This document shows positions 1 through 12,140 of a DNA stretch of 64,000 nt, piece after piece; positions within the stretch are counted from its first letter, which is position 1, and the number at the start of each line of letters is the position of its first letter. The notes under the pieces were generated by a model. It worked only from the letters and a program-made list of their open reading frames with translations, did no database searches and was not told the DNA's origin. A program made the position numbers and the translations under genes. Source of the stretch: Patiria pectinifera (Eukaryota; Echinodermata; Asteroidea; Valvatida; Asterinidae); the NCBI GenBank assembly GCA_029964075.1, contig CM057138.1, positions 7,620,932 through 7,684,931 on the forward strand, written 5' to 3'.

Positions 1-125
1 TGACTTGACTTGTGACTGGACCTAATGACTTGTGACTTGACTTGTTACTGGACCTAATGACTTGTGACTTGACTTGGACTTGCAAACAATGACTTGTGAC
101 TTGACTTGGACTTGCAAAAAATGAC
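1..125. repeat. Short-period minisatellite
   Basis: A degenerate tandem array of TGACTTG/GACTTGTGACTTGACT words with a period of roughly 25-35 bases fills the first 125 bases and runs off the left edge. It has no coding signal. Bases 126-223 that follow show nothing recognisable. Confidence 0.85.
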
Positions 126-536
126 TTGCTGCCACCTCTGCCACTTCTCCCTAAAGAGAGGTTGGCCCAGTCCTCAGAGGTAAAACCGTGAACTTACGTA
201 CAGACAATAAGGAGGAGCGGTTGCAATAGTAACTAGCCCAGGTGGGCTCCCTTTCCTCCCTACGTAACGGAGGGAGTCCAGGGTATAAAGTGCTCAAAAC
301 CGGGCGAAAAAATTTATAACCAGTATTTTCAATATTTTTATTTTGTTGGAGAAGCTAATTTTTACGTCGTAGTATTCTATGTAGCCTTATCTATTGGGCC
401 GCTGGGTTCAGAAATTCCATCTGCGATGCTGACCGACCTTAATGTGGAAAATAAACTCGAAAGCAACGTTAAACTTGTACGTGTTTGTAGACTCTTTTCA
501 TCAGTTTCTCACCGCCGAGTCTATTCTAGTCGTACA

Positions 537-1049
537 CAACCTCGTCCCCAGTGCTTACTTTATTTCCAACCGTGTTTCCAATAGTAAACCCTGGATAGGA
601 AACTTTCTTCCTGTATCCTGATTGGATACCGCAATTGGCTAGTAATGGATTTTTATCGTGTACTTGGTGCTATTATTCACAACGTGCAGTACGTGTTTTC
701 GCGATCATTCGTCCACGCCTTCTCGAAAATACTTATTTCCTTTCCAATTTGCTCATATTAATATGAAATATGATACTGCATGTTGTCTCGATAAGATTGC
801 AACAGTTTGATTTCAAAAATCGTGTTTTCGTAACTCACGCCGTGCTCGCGCTGCTACGAATTGATTCTGTTTTTACCCCAGACTCCGCATACAAAAACAA
901 ACGCTAATGTGTAACGCATATCCATCCACCAGACTGTTCCTCATTTGCATACGTGTGCAAAAATCTTGCACATGCAAATGATCCAATACCAGGGTGAGAG
1001 AGCAGGTAGTGGTGGGCGCGTACTGCTCGACACCCTGGGGACGAGGTTG
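537..1049. mobile_element. MULE-like MITE (family M2, copy 1) nested in M1
   Basis: A 513-bp element with terminal inverted repeats CAACCTCGTCCCCAG and CTGGGGACGAGGTTG. It is flanked by a perfect 9-bp duplication AGTCGTACA (528-536 and 1050-1058). The matching place in the other M1 copy (about 21270-21285) is an empty site with one AGTCGTACA, which proves the insertion. A second M2 copy is at 25725-26249. It has no coding capacity. Confidence 0.9.
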
Positions 1050-1080
1050 AGTCGTACATGATGTACATCTGTGTAGCTTG

Positions 1081-1150
1081 TAGTCTGGTTCCCTAGACCG
1101 GACAATTATTCTCGTCGCTCAATATCACGTCTGGTCCAGGGGCCAGACTA
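1081..1150. mobile_element. 70-bp miniature inverted-repeat element (family M3, copy 1)
   Basis: Starts TAGTCTGGTTCCCTAGACC and ends GGTCCAGGGGCCAGACTA, so the two halves form a near-hairpin. The flanks TGTAGCTTG and TGCAGCATG agree at 7 of 9 positions, as expected for an old 9-bp duplication. It sits inside M1 copy 1 and is also present at 21301-21369, so it entered before the two M1 copies spread or diverged. A third copy is at 25312-25404. Confidence 0.65.
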
Positions 1151-1979
1151 TGCAGCATGAATATGCAGTGCGCACGCGCGATTTGCTTAGTAACCACCCT
1201 CATACGCACGCGCACTTACTTGAAGGCGCGGTCGCTAATCCAATGACCGAGCGTGTTTTCGCGCCAGTTACCAAAAACACGTTTCGGCTTTGGTCATTGG
1301 TTGAGCGTTTTCGTGACATTGGTTGGCTGGAGTGACGTCACTGTTCCAACCAAAACTAAACAAATGAGGGCGCTAGCGTGCATGCGCGCTTTCGTGCGCA
1401 CGTACATGATGTACGACTTGGGAATAAAACTGATGAAAAGAGACTACAACCACGTACAAGTTTAACGTTGCTTTAGAGTTTATTTTCCTGATTAAAGTCG
1501 GTCAGCATCACATGTGGAATTCCTGAACCCCTTGATCAATAGAGGAGGACACATAGAAAATGTAGGCATGAAATAAGCTTCTGTAATGAGGTAAAACGTA
1601 ACAAAAATCTGGTCCAAATTTTGGGTGGTCTTATGTAGAGAATTCTCGTCCTGGACGTTAGTCGTAATGCAATGAAGACTTCGTCCGACCTGGGCTACAA
1701 TAGTAACCAAAGAGAGTATGGTCCTAGAATTGCAAGAATTTAGTTCAGATCAGTTCTATTTCTGCAACCACAACAAAATAAATTTGAAAGTTGAATGGAT
1801 GCCCCGTCATGATAACACAGTTAGCAGATTGTCTTAGCAGACAGGACAACGTAAATGATTTCCTAAACATTCTTTCATGGACACAATGTGGACACAGCTT
1901 CATGGATACAATGTGGGGTCCACATTCAGTGGACAGATCTAACAAGTACAATACAAATTTAGACCTGTGATTGTGGACA

Positions 1980-2640
1980 ATCACACAGCTGTTTTGGCTA
2001 CAGTTTTATCAAGAACTGTCATGTAGGACTTTTTGATGACGTCACACATTTTTTGAAATTTTGTGCATATATCTATGGCCTACCGAACCTAACACAAAAG
2101 GAAATTTGAATGTAGCATGTTTTTTTTTTCAGGAGATATGGAGATGAGCTGAAAGAAATGAAAACTCAATAAAATTCCACATGATGACATTATCGTGACG
2201 TCACCTCAATTTCATCTATAACACATCCCGCTATGGCTACATACCAAGTTTCATTCCAATCAGCAGTGTAGTTCTCTAGATAGAGATCCTTGAGAAATGC
2301 ACTTTTAGGATGACATCACTTGACACATGATGACGTCATGATGACATCCCACGATTTGGCATCATTTTCAGATGATGACCTAAGTGTGTGCCTAGTTTCA
2401 AGTCAATCTAATTACTTTTTATGTCAATTTTTGCAATTAGAAAAAATATTAAAATTTTAAAAATTCATAAAATATCAGTTGATGACGTCATCATGATGTC
2501 ACTTCAGATTTTATTATCAGTACCTACCCACCCACTAAGGTTTACAATGATCGGACACTAAAAGTCTTGCATTTTGGATCTCCAATGGCAAGTACCCCAA
2601 ATAAAGGTGCTCATCTGACATTATTCTGATATTATTATAG
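1980..2640 (-). repeat. CRE-motif-rich dispersed repeat, reverse copy
   Basis: About 660 bases homologous in reverse to blocks at 5620-6850 and 49780-51010. It has recurring TGACGTCA octamers (around 2036, 2200, 2330 and 2485), the block with GGGATGTGTTATA (here TATAACACATCCCG), and CTTTTTGTATTA-like words. No reading frame persists. It lies in an intron of argininosuccinate synthase or just beyond. Confidence 0.7.
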
Positions 2641-3716
2641 TGCATACTGATCCCCTATGAGGAATTTGTTTTTTCCTCTTTAAGTCCAGCAGTAGTTAAT
2701 TTAGTTTTTAAACTAATGCTGAGCCATCAGAACAAACCTCTCATGTTCTGAGAGTCTGCTAAAACTTAATGTATGCCACGATAGCACAGAATATAGGGTC
2801 CATGGGAAGGCCACACTATCAGAGACCAAGATGTAGAGAGTGGGTTCCCGGGTTTACCATTGTAACGGACAGCTTAGTGTGAAGTGCCTACATGTAATGT
2901 AATTCAACTTTTGTTCCAAATAAACATTTTAATTTCAATGTACTGGTAGGGACGTACAGCTTCCTTATTCCATTCAACAACATACACGTACTTTACTTAA
3001 TTCAATTCAAATACTGTCTCAAAGACCATTTTGCACCATAAACAGGATAAAATATGCTTAAAAGTACATTATCTTTAATGCTTGAAGTTCTTTGGTTTAA
3101 GATAAACAGTTATCAATCAAATCAACGTTATCAAGCAAAAGTCAGTTTGGGTATAGTTTGGGCGACTTGGGATAAAAAAACTTGGTTACTCATGTTACAT
3201 TTTTGGTTATTCACGTTACAAAAGTTACTCACGTTACCAAGTTTAGTTGCCTTTTATTCTTAAATGTGTGTATTAGTGTCAGCAAAACTTATCTATGTTC
3301 ATGCAAAGAATGATAATCCTTAATACCAAAATTTAATTCATTAGAAATGTTGGTGAGAAAAAACTTTTGTATCTTTTTGGTTACTCACGTTACATTGACC
3401 CCCAAAAGGTATAAAATACCACTTTTTGACATCAAAAAATGGATGACGGAGCCCTGTGAATTGGCATATGTTTCAGAGAGTAAGACTATCATACATGCTA
3501 GAAATATCTCTTATTGCATTAATAGCAATCAAGGTTTAAATTTTACCAAATTTTTGAGTTCTTGGTAGTAAAAAAATATTTTTCACTTTACGACACAATT
3601 TCTCAAAAAAAGTATGATAAAATTGTGTTTTCTTTGTTAATTTCTCATACTTGAATGTTTAATCTGTAATAAAAATGTGAAGCTCGGCTAAAATATAAAA
3701 CTTTTTTTTCTTAGCC
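2641..3716. other. Gene-free AT-rich stretch
   Basis: No exon or known element was recognised. A short word GGTTACTCACGTTAC recurs, with variants, around 3183, 3210, 3225 and 3380. Minus-strand exon 3 of argininosuccinate synthase was looked for here and not found. Confidence 0.5.
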
Positions 3717-4860
3717 ATGTCCATCAAACCGTGGAATTGCCCCAAAGGTAACATCAAAAGTTCACCGAAAGTTATTAACAGCGTACTTCATAATGAGCCA
3801 TGGTCTACAGTATCCTCCATAAATATTAACGGTGTTTCTATTGATTATCCACACCTTATTGTTGATCATTTTAATTTCACAAACATTGGTGAATCGCTTG
3901 GCAGTCAAATTTCACAAAGCTCAGTAAATTTTCAACATTTTCTTCAAGATGCAAATGTTAATTCTGTATTTTTAAATCCGGTATCCGAAAATGCAATTGA
4001 AAATATAGTTTCTAACTTGCCTAATAAGAAAAGTGCAGAACACAATCACATTGGTAGCAGTATTATTAAAGAAGTGATCTTGGCAATTTCCAAACTTCTA
4101 ACTTTTATTATGAACCTCTCAATCTCTTTCTGGAAGCGCCATGGAAATTGCCAGGGTCACTCCTATTTTAAAAAATGGTGATTCACAACTTGTATTTTTC
4201 CAATTTCTATTCTTACCACATTTTCTTAAATATTAGAACGTATTGTTTACGTACGAATGACGCATTTCCTCAATAAACACAATATATTATCTAATTCCCA
4301 ATTTGGATTTCGGGAAAAACATTTTACTATTCATGCTGTTATTCAGTTGTTAGATAATATTACCAGTAGCATGGATTCACATTCGAATACGATTGGCATA
4401 TTCCTGGACCTCTCCAAGGCTTCTGACACAGTCGATCATCATATTCTTTATCTAAAGTTATTCACTCTCTACAACGCCTTAATTTTACCTTACATTAGGT
4501 ATGGTGTTTTAGCATGGGGGAATTGTGGAATGAGTAATATTAATACAATTGTTGCCCTTCAAAAAAATAATTAACCGTACTGACTTTCGGGCCCACAGCA
4601 ATCCTTTATTTTATAAACACAAAACACTAAAGGTCAATGATATTTACCTTCTACAGTTTGGGACCGTCATGTGCCAGCTTTCAAACAATAACCTGCCTAA
4701 CACTATCTGTTCACTGTTTGTAAAAGCCAGGATGTTCATCGTCATTTTACTAGGTGTTATCATGACATTCATCAGACCTGGGCTCTTAAACATTAACTCA
4801 AAAAACTGTTAAACATGAAGGGCCCAAGCTGTGAAATTCTCTCAATCCGTCTCTTAAAAA
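3717..4860 (+). pseudogene. Decayed non-LTR retrotransposon, reverse transcriptase part
   Basis: Three open stretches (3717-4181, 4257-4574, 4549-4812) line up with a LINE polymerase. The first resembles the region before the reverse transcriptase. The second has the QFGFR motif and FLDLSKASDTVDHH, a mutated form of the usual FLDLSKAFDTVDH motif. After this the sequence jumps to LILPYIRYGVLAWGN, which belongs to the C-terminal part, so the catalytic YADD/FADD box is deleted. Frame breaks show the copy is dead. Clade is not certain (Jockey/CR1/Rex-like). It lies in an intron or flank of argininosuccinate synthase, on the opposite strand. Confidence 0.8.
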
Positions 4861-5029
4861 GGTGTCAAATGTTTCATTATTCAAACGTAAATAAAACCCA
4901 ATTAATTAACAAATATGTGGTAGAATAATCTCATTTTGTAATCTGACCAGATAATTTTAGTTTTATTTCGTATAACCAGCTCTGTACCAATTGTTTTTGT
5001 TATTTAACTCCTATCGTTGTACTTGTACT

Positions 5030-5230
5030 TGTAATTGTAACTGTAATATTAGGAAATATCTTACTCATTGGGATACTCAAGTGCTGGTTCACTCACTCGT
5101 TACAAGTCGTATTGATTATTGTAATAGTCTATTGTATGGTGTAGCACAGTGCGATTTAATGAAACTTCAGAGAGTGCAGAACGCAGCAGCGAGACTAGTG
5201 TGTAGTGAATCAAAATACTGTCAAATCTCG
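5030..5230 (+). pseudogene. LINE C-terminal fragment
   Basis: A short in-frame piece reads VLVHSLVTSRIDYCNSLLYG and then LMKLQRVQNAAARLV, a typical block after the reverse transcriptase domain in CR1-like and related non-LTR elements. It differs in sequence from the LINE remnant just upstream, so it is a separate insertion. Confidence 0.75.
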
Positions 5231-5368
5231 TGAAGTTTACAGGCAATAGGTGGGTTGGTGTCAATTTGATTTGCTTGGTGGAAAGTAACCTGTACAGTTA
5301 AAAATATATCAGTATCATTAGTAGAGTCATTCCTCAACGGTTTAAAATTCCCATCAAAAGTTTCTTAC

Positions 5369-5437
5369 CTTTTTTGCTCCAACCTTAAGAGCTTTGGTTC
5401 GGATCTCCTCAAAATCATCATCTTGCCCGACATCAGC
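5369..5437 (-). CDS. ASS1: Argininosuccinate synthase, coding exon 2
   Basis: This 69-base exon encodes 23 residues, ADVGQDDDFEEIRTKALKVG and then AKK. It is bordered by a good acceptor (TTTCAG at 5438-5443, read on the minus strand) and donor (GTAAGA from 5368 downward). Phase 0 at both ends fits directly onto exon 1, giving IAYT-ADVGQDDDFEE, which matches the IAYxANxGQxEDFEE block of the family. It belongs to the N-terminal nucleotide-binding domain. The enzyme joins citrulline and aspartate using ATP to make argininosuccinate, for arginine synthesis and the urea or nitric-oxide cycle in the cytosol. The next exon (expected to start VFIEDVS-like) was not found and probably lies left of the window. 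Confidence 0.88.
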
Positions 5438-5619
5438 CTGAAACAACAAAGGGTGGAGGAAAGTGTTCGGATGGAAACAAGTTTTTTAATTTTTTTAACA
5501 ACAAAAAAAACACACTAATAAATAAATCCTTAAAATTATGCTGAATAATAATGTCTTCGAAGAATGTGCAGGTCTATTTTGTGATCTAAAACACTGTAAA
5601 ATGAGGGTGTTATGTACGT

Positions 5620-6850
5620 GTTCATTATGCAGGCTTTTCCGACATCAGCGGAAAAGCATTGTTTTTGTATGATTTTCTTTTTCTTCTTCTTGGTCCTCTA
5701 TCCCAATTCCCATAGACTTTGTACATGCTTCATTTTTGGAGTCACTTTTCACAATAAACAACCTTCAATCTTTATAAACTTGGCACAGACTAAGACCCCA
5801 TAGATAAGTCGTGCAAGGACGAGTGACGTCATGATGACGCCATCAAGTGACATGTGAAGTCATCTGAAAGGTTCATTTTTCAAGGGCCAATATCTAGGGA
5901 ACTACATTGTACAAGGCCGATTTGGGTTGAAATTTTGTATGTACACATACTGGGATGTGTTATACATGTAGATGAAAATTGAGGTTACGTCATGACGACG
6001 TCATCGTGTGATTTTATTTATTGATTTTTCCATATTTTCATCTCATCTGCATATCTCATGAACAAAACATGCTACATTCAAAATTCTTTTTGTATTGTTC
6101 GTTAGGTCATAGGCACAAAATTTCAAAAAAAAGTGTGACTTCATCATGACGATATCAAAAATGTGATTTTTTTAAAAACACATACCGGGTACAAGGGAAC
6201 ATTCGATCGTTATGAAACTTGGTTGGTAGGTAGATATTGATAATAGTATAATTGATAATAGATAATTGATTAAAATCTAAAATGACCTTAAAAATGACGT
6301 TGACAGATACCGGGGTATTTTATTAATTTATAAAATGTTTAATTTTTTTTCTAAATGCACAATTTGACATGAAATTTGTAATCAGATTGACTTAAACTGG
6401 GCACAGACTAAGACCTTCACATGATCATGACATCAAAATTCTTTTTGTATTAGGTTCAGTAGGCCACAAATATACAATGTATACCACACAATTTCGAAAA
6501 ATGTGTGACATCATTATGACGTCATAAAAAAACAATTTTTTGAAACACATATAAGGGAATGGTCAATCGTTATGAAACTTGATGGGTAGGTAGGCTTTGA
6601 TAATAGTATTCAAAATCTGAAGTGACCTCATGATGACGTCATCAACTGTTTTTTTATCAATTTATGAATTTTTTTTTAATTGCAAAATTTGACATGAAAT
6701 GCCGTTACCTGTACCGGTGGATTGACTTCGAACTAGGCACAGACCAAGACCCTCAGCTAATAATAATATTGTTCCTGAACAAGTGCCGTTGTAATTACGT
6801 CATCATTTGTCATGTGACGTCATCTTACAGGTGCTTAATTTAAATTTTTA
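5620..6850 (+). repeat. CRE-motif-rich dispersed repeat, direct copy
   Basis: Begins with a hairpin (GCTTTTCCG ... CGGAAAAGC, 5633-5657) followed by a T-rich stretch, then modules in the order seen at 49780-51010: GACGTCATGATGACG, a GGGATGTGTTATA block, CATATCTCATGAAC, CTTTTTGTATT, and an AATCGTTATGAAACTTG block. Modules then repeat, so there are about two partial units. Octamer TGACGTCA occurs near 5823, 6515, 6637 and 6817. It is inside intron 1 of argininosuccinate synthase. No protein is encoded. Confidence 0.75.
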
Positions 6851-6859
6851 TTTTCAGAC

Positions 6860-7559
6860 TTGTAGATCGCCACTCCGTATACTACTTGTGTAAATACGAC
6901 TTGGAACCATCGTGTTTGTCATACTTCCTTTTTCAAGATGGCACCAAAACAGTGTCATGTGAATCTGAGTTTTCGCAGTTTTTTAAACTTGGGCCAAACC
7001 AAAAAAAATGGTGTGTTTACGGTAACCCGACCGACCTGGAATTTTTTTGGCCAAATTGCCGACCTCAAACTTTTTATTGCCATTTTGAAGGTTGATAATT
7101 GACAAATTTCAAACATTTCAAGTACTTTTAATTATTTGCCACGAACAAAAACCATTTTCCACACTTGAATCTGACCATGATTTGACACAAACATACCTGT
7201 GTTAAACGTGCGAAAATCGAATCGAAAAAAACTTGAATTCTCAAACAACGAAGTACGATTATTTTTGCACAAACGCATTGGGGTACGCCTGGCTGGCCGA
7301 CGGACGGCATGGTTCTCCCCACGTACAAACGTGCGTATCGGCCCGATACGCTGGAATTGCGGCCGGCCCGATACGCCGACAAAAAAATGCTGATCACATT
7401 TTTTAGCCCCAGATACGCACAATATAATTATCATACATGCCCTTAAAATGCACAATTTGATCGTTACATACGCCATTATTTCATCTTGACGTGCAAAATC
7501 TTGACCAAAATCCTGTTTTTCTGATGCATGTGTGATCAAAATGCAAACGATGACGTGTT
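6860..7559. other. Intronic sequence without a recognised gene
   Basis: No exon was seen. Around 7270-7400 the GC content rises, with repeated CGGCCCGATACGC words. An open minus-strand stretch overlaps this but shows no domain. It may be the far end of the repeat at 7560-8520. Confidence 0.4.
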
Positions 7560-8520
7560 CTGTCGACCACCAGCGGCACCCAGCTAACATACAGCATGGT
7601 ACACTGGTTCCCTTCGCCAGCTAACGGAATCAATGCTATGATGAAGGACCGGAACCAGTGACTATTGCCTCTCTCCGGTCCATACTTCGTATCATACAGC
7701 ATGATGATGTAGTAGGCCGAAGTTGGATCATAAAAATATTACCAAACAAACATCGCTAGAGAAAGAGAATTTCTGCGAATTAATTCACAGAATGTGATCT
7801 TTACTTTCTGTGTATGTGTTTTCCATTAAAATGACGAGATTGCAAAGCTCGAACTTGTGGCGAAACATCGTCTGCAGTAGTGCAAGATTTTCGGCCACGT
7901 GGGCCGTGAGCACGGCGCGATGTTCGGCCAGCCAGGCGGAATGTTGGCGGTGCCAGCGGCTGTGATGTATGTTAAGCATAAAGTGGAATCACCGACCTCA
8001 AATATATTTTTAATTAAGTTTTAATTTCTTTTGATAGCCAGTCTTGATAATCCAGGCACAAAATAAACATGATTCCTTGCTCTTTGATTAGTACGAATGA
8101 TGCTCCATTAATCCGCACCCCAAAAAAATTGGCGAAATAATTTTCCGACCTACTGACGTTAATTTGAAAGGCATGTAATCGGAAGCAAAAGTTGTTTTTT
8201 TTCTCCACCTTAATTTCTTAATTTGAAACTTACATGTAAATGTAATTCATAAATTTCTAGTAAGAAAGCAATGAAAAACAGGTTGTGAAATGTTTTTTTT
8301 TTTTAAGTTAACAATTTTGATTTTTTTTCTTTAATTACAAAAATATTAGTGACCTACAAGATCTCCTCTGAATTTCAAGGACAAATCTTAAAATAAAGAC
8401 CCCCAGATTGTTCTAAAATGCACCAGAGAGCTTCTAAAGTTCAAACATTTTCGGGTTGTTGAATCACAGCAAATCTTCCCCCACATGTTTGAAAAAATCC
8501 TGGGGAGAACCCTGGCCGAC
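7560..8520 (-). repeat. Dispersed repeat R1, copy 1 (reverse)
   Basis: Read on the minus strand, this segment matches 61980-62870 on the plus strand in several blocks: CCCCAGGATTTTTTCAAAC, GAACTTTAGAAGCT, AAATATATTTGAGGT, GTGGCCGAAAAT, GAGCTTTGCAATCTCGTCAT, GATCCAACTTCGGCC and GTCACTGGTTCCG. The matching copy sits between inverted ends, so R1 is probably a non-autonomous DNA transposon. It is in intron 1 of argininosuccinate synthase. Confidence 0.75.
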
Positions 8521-8915
8521 GATACAAATTAATTTGGATTGAAATGTATCGATTGAATATCTTCAATGCTTGAATAGTGGTTTTATACAATTTTTTTTGC
8601 GAAAGAAACGCATGGGCATGCAGAACTGATATGAAAAAAAAAATTACAAAATAAAATTATTTCCCTACCTACCTACCTGGATTTTTTTCAGGCCGTAACC
8701 ATAAACACACCATTTATTTTGTTTGGCCTCACGGCTTCCTACTACCGTATGCGTATTGTACACGGATGGTATTGGTCCATTGTCAGACTTATATGGCACG
8801 CAGTAACAGCAACAACGTGTACGCATGTTCTGTGTTGCTGCGTTGAACGAAGCGGGATCGGAACTGTGTTTTGCCCATGCTTAACGGCGGCCTGTTCTAG
8901 TCGCATGGCCGTGGT

Positions 8916-9465
8916 TAGCCCCATAAATGTGGCAAATTTACTGGACTAACTCCGTAAATAAAGGCCACACTTCCACCATGTACAAAAACAGGTCGAACTT
9001 TGTCAAATTTTGATTTTCACATTTAGGCTTAGTTTGTAGTTTATTGTTGCTTTACAAGCATACACGCCCTCTTTATAGGCTAATCAGAAAGTGCTGCCTT
9101 TTTCAGATGTCTAATTTTCATGAAATTTCATGTTGAAATTTTGATACGTAAACGTGTGCAAACGAATCTGGAAATTTCACGAAAAATAGACATCTCAAAA
9201 AGGCAGAAATTTCCAGAATCGTTTGCACACGTTTGCGTATCAAAATTTCAACATGAAATTTCATGAAAATTAGACATCTCAAAAGGCAGCACTTTCTGAT
9301 TAGCCTAAAGAGGGTGAGTATGCTTCTAAAGCAAAAATAAACTACAAACTAAGCCTAAATGTGAAAATCAAAATTTGACAAAGTTCGACATGTTTTTGTA
9401 CGTGGTGGCAGTGTGGCCTTTTTTTATGGAGGTAGTCCAGTAAATTGGCCACATTTATTGGGCTA
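8916..9465. mobile_element. Foldback (long inverted repeat) element F1, copy 1
   Basis: Two arms of about 250 bases are near-perfect reverse complements around a short centre near 9190. Ends read TAGCCCCATAAATG and CATTTATTGGGCTA. Flanks GGCCGTGGT (8907-8915) and GGCCGTAGT (9466-9474) differ at one base, giving a 9-bp duplication like those of MULE-type elements. It has no open frame. The right arm of a second copy is at 20710-20975 plus 24454-24491. Confidence 0.85.
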
Positions 9466-9474
9466 GGCCGTAGT

Positions 9475-10559
<1,085 letters not shown>

Positions 10560-10712
10560 AGCTCTGAATTCATGGTCTGCAGGTAATTCTTGAGGATGTG
10601 GATTGAGTTCAGCCTGGGGTTATGGTGCATGTGCCCTTGGGCAAGGCATTTTGTCACTCACTGCTTCTCCCACCCAGTAAATTGGGTACCTGTGATGGCA
10701 GGGATGGTTATT
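10560..10712 (+). mobile_element. Degraded tRNA-headed SINE fragment
   Basis: The part GTGCCCTTGGGCAAGGCA, then TTTTGTCACTCACTGCTTCT, CACCCAG and GGGTACCTGTGA matches the SINE at 63392-63741 closely. The tRNA-related head is eroded (GGTTATGG in place of the B box). The right end is cut by the hairpin-headed repeat that starts at 10714. Confidence 0.75.
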
Positions 10713-10940
10713 AGGTGTTGGGCCTTTAGCCCAACACCTATTGTTATTGTAAGAATTTACTGTTTTTGTTGTTATTCTTCTCAGCAAAAATGTTTCCAGA
10801 ACTGTTTGTCAAAATGAAAACATATTGAGTTTCCATTGTCGATAAATAAATGCACAACCCACTGAAGATGTGCTTTTTTGTAATTACGTCATTATGACGT
10901 CATAATGAGTCATGTGACGTTACTTCAAAAAATAATAAAT
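10711..10940 (+). repeat. Hairpin-headed CRE repeat, short copy
   Basis: A perfect 12-bp stem, TAGGTGTTGGGC with GCCCAACACCTA around a CTTTA loop (10714-10742), is followed by TTGTTATTGTAAG, a T-rich tract with TTTTTGTTGTTATTCTTCT, and near 10890 ATTATGACGTCATAATGAGTC then CATGTGACGTTAC. This has the same layout (hairpin, T-rich tract, CRE octamers) as 5620 and 49790 but a different hairpin sequence. Confidence 0.6.
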
Positions 10941-11870
10941 TTAATCTTTGAAATTCAATATAAAATCGACCATGAGAGACCGAAACTTGAATTTTGCGGT
11001 AATCGACATACATGCTCTTCATTTTATCTTGTGCGCATAAAATCACATGACCCTTCCTTCTGGTCGAAACCGGAAGTGCCTAATAATTTAAAAGTGGAAA
11101 AAGATATGAACTTGCTTTCAACAATGTTAGTCTGTGGGTGGGTTGACCTTTTCAAAAAATTGATCGGTGACGCCATGAAGAGATCGAGCGCCCTCTAGCG
11201 ACAGGTTAAAAAATGTCCAAAACGCATTTTCAGTTGATGTCTGTGGCGAACTTTGCAGTAATCGCTTCAAAATTAATATACGTACATGATCACCTTAATG
11301 CAGACAAGACCTGTGCGCGAAAAGAGAATTGATTATGTAATCAGACCGGAAGTTGCAATGAAAAGACCTCTTTTCCTTTGAAAAATGCAAAAAAAAATCA
11401 ACCGTCACAGATATAATCAAGTTTTGTGCTTTAAATGTCACTTTAATAATAGGTCTAAAACTTCCCAAGGTTTGGTTACAATACGTTAACTCAAAGATGC
11501 CCTGCAGCCCCCTTGAAATTTGAAATTGAACACGCCTACATCTTGAAACGCTCATTTAATGCCACATGCATTGTGTGTACAGCAAAATGGGGATGATTGT
11601 GTACAAAAGGGAAAATCCCGAAAACAGTTTGCTACATGATTGCGTACGCTTTTTTCTAAAAACATGCGCATTGGGGTAAAGAGGGTATGGCGAGCAATAT
11701 TTTGTATTGTGCTAATGGTGTAGGACCTTTACCTTTAGAGATAACTATATGAGTTATTTAATGGGTTTTGTAACGATTGTACTTACATTGATAAATTTAC
11801 AGTACAGCAGCATACGCACGTGCAGATCCTCACCTGACTCTTTTTAACTATCCTCTGTATAATTACTACA
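10941..11870. other. Gene-free stretch
   Basis: No exon or known element. A few short open stretches occur on both strands without motifs. Confidence 0.4.
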
Positions 11871-11879
11871 CGCGTTATT

Positions 11880-11975
11880 TTCAACCCTCAACCCTAAACA
11901 TCAACATCAACAATCAACAATCAACATTAACATCAACATCAACAATCAACAATCAACGTCAACATCTACAATGGC
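11880..11975 (+). repeat. CAACAT/CAATCAA simple repeat
   Basis: A low-complexity array of CAACATCAA and CAATCAACAA words spans about 95 bases. Beyond it, 12040-12140 carries a reverse copy of the GTCAAGACTGTGGGAGAA motif family seen at 51530-51960 and 55180-55600. Confidence 0.8.
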
Positions 11976-12140
11976 CCAACACCATTTGGTCGTTCCTACA
12001 ACTATTGAATGAATATTTAAATGGTCATTTAATGAATATTCTTCTCCCACAGTCTTGACCCAATTTATGTAAAACTTGGTCAGTTATATCATTGGACCAA
12101 GCCTCACAAAACTTGTTCACAGAATTTGGCCAGTGATCAC

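Larger units (their letters stand above)
234..1697. mobile_element. MULE-like non-autonomous DNA transposon (family M1, copy 1), interrupted
   Basis: The ends are inverted repeats (TAGCCCAGGT at the left, ACCTGGGCTA at the right) and are flanked by a perfect 10-bp duplication, CAATAGTAAC, at 224-233 and 1698-1707. Duplications of 9-10 bp are typical of Mutator-like elements. No transposase is visible. Removing the insertions at 537-1049 and 1081-1150 leaves about 0.9 kb that matches the second copy at 20976-24453. It contains one perfect CRE octamer near 1332. It lies in an intron or flank on the left side of the argininosuccinate synthase gene. Confidence 0.85.

Noticed and set aside
1-5368. 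Exon 3 of argininosuccinate synthase
   Set aside because: I looked on the minus strand for a VFIEDV-like start and the following conserved blocks and saw none, so it is probably outside the window.
8719-8949. Overlapping 60-76 codon frames on both strands next to the foldback element
   Set aside because: Mutual shadows without motifs; the right end runs into the transposon terminus.
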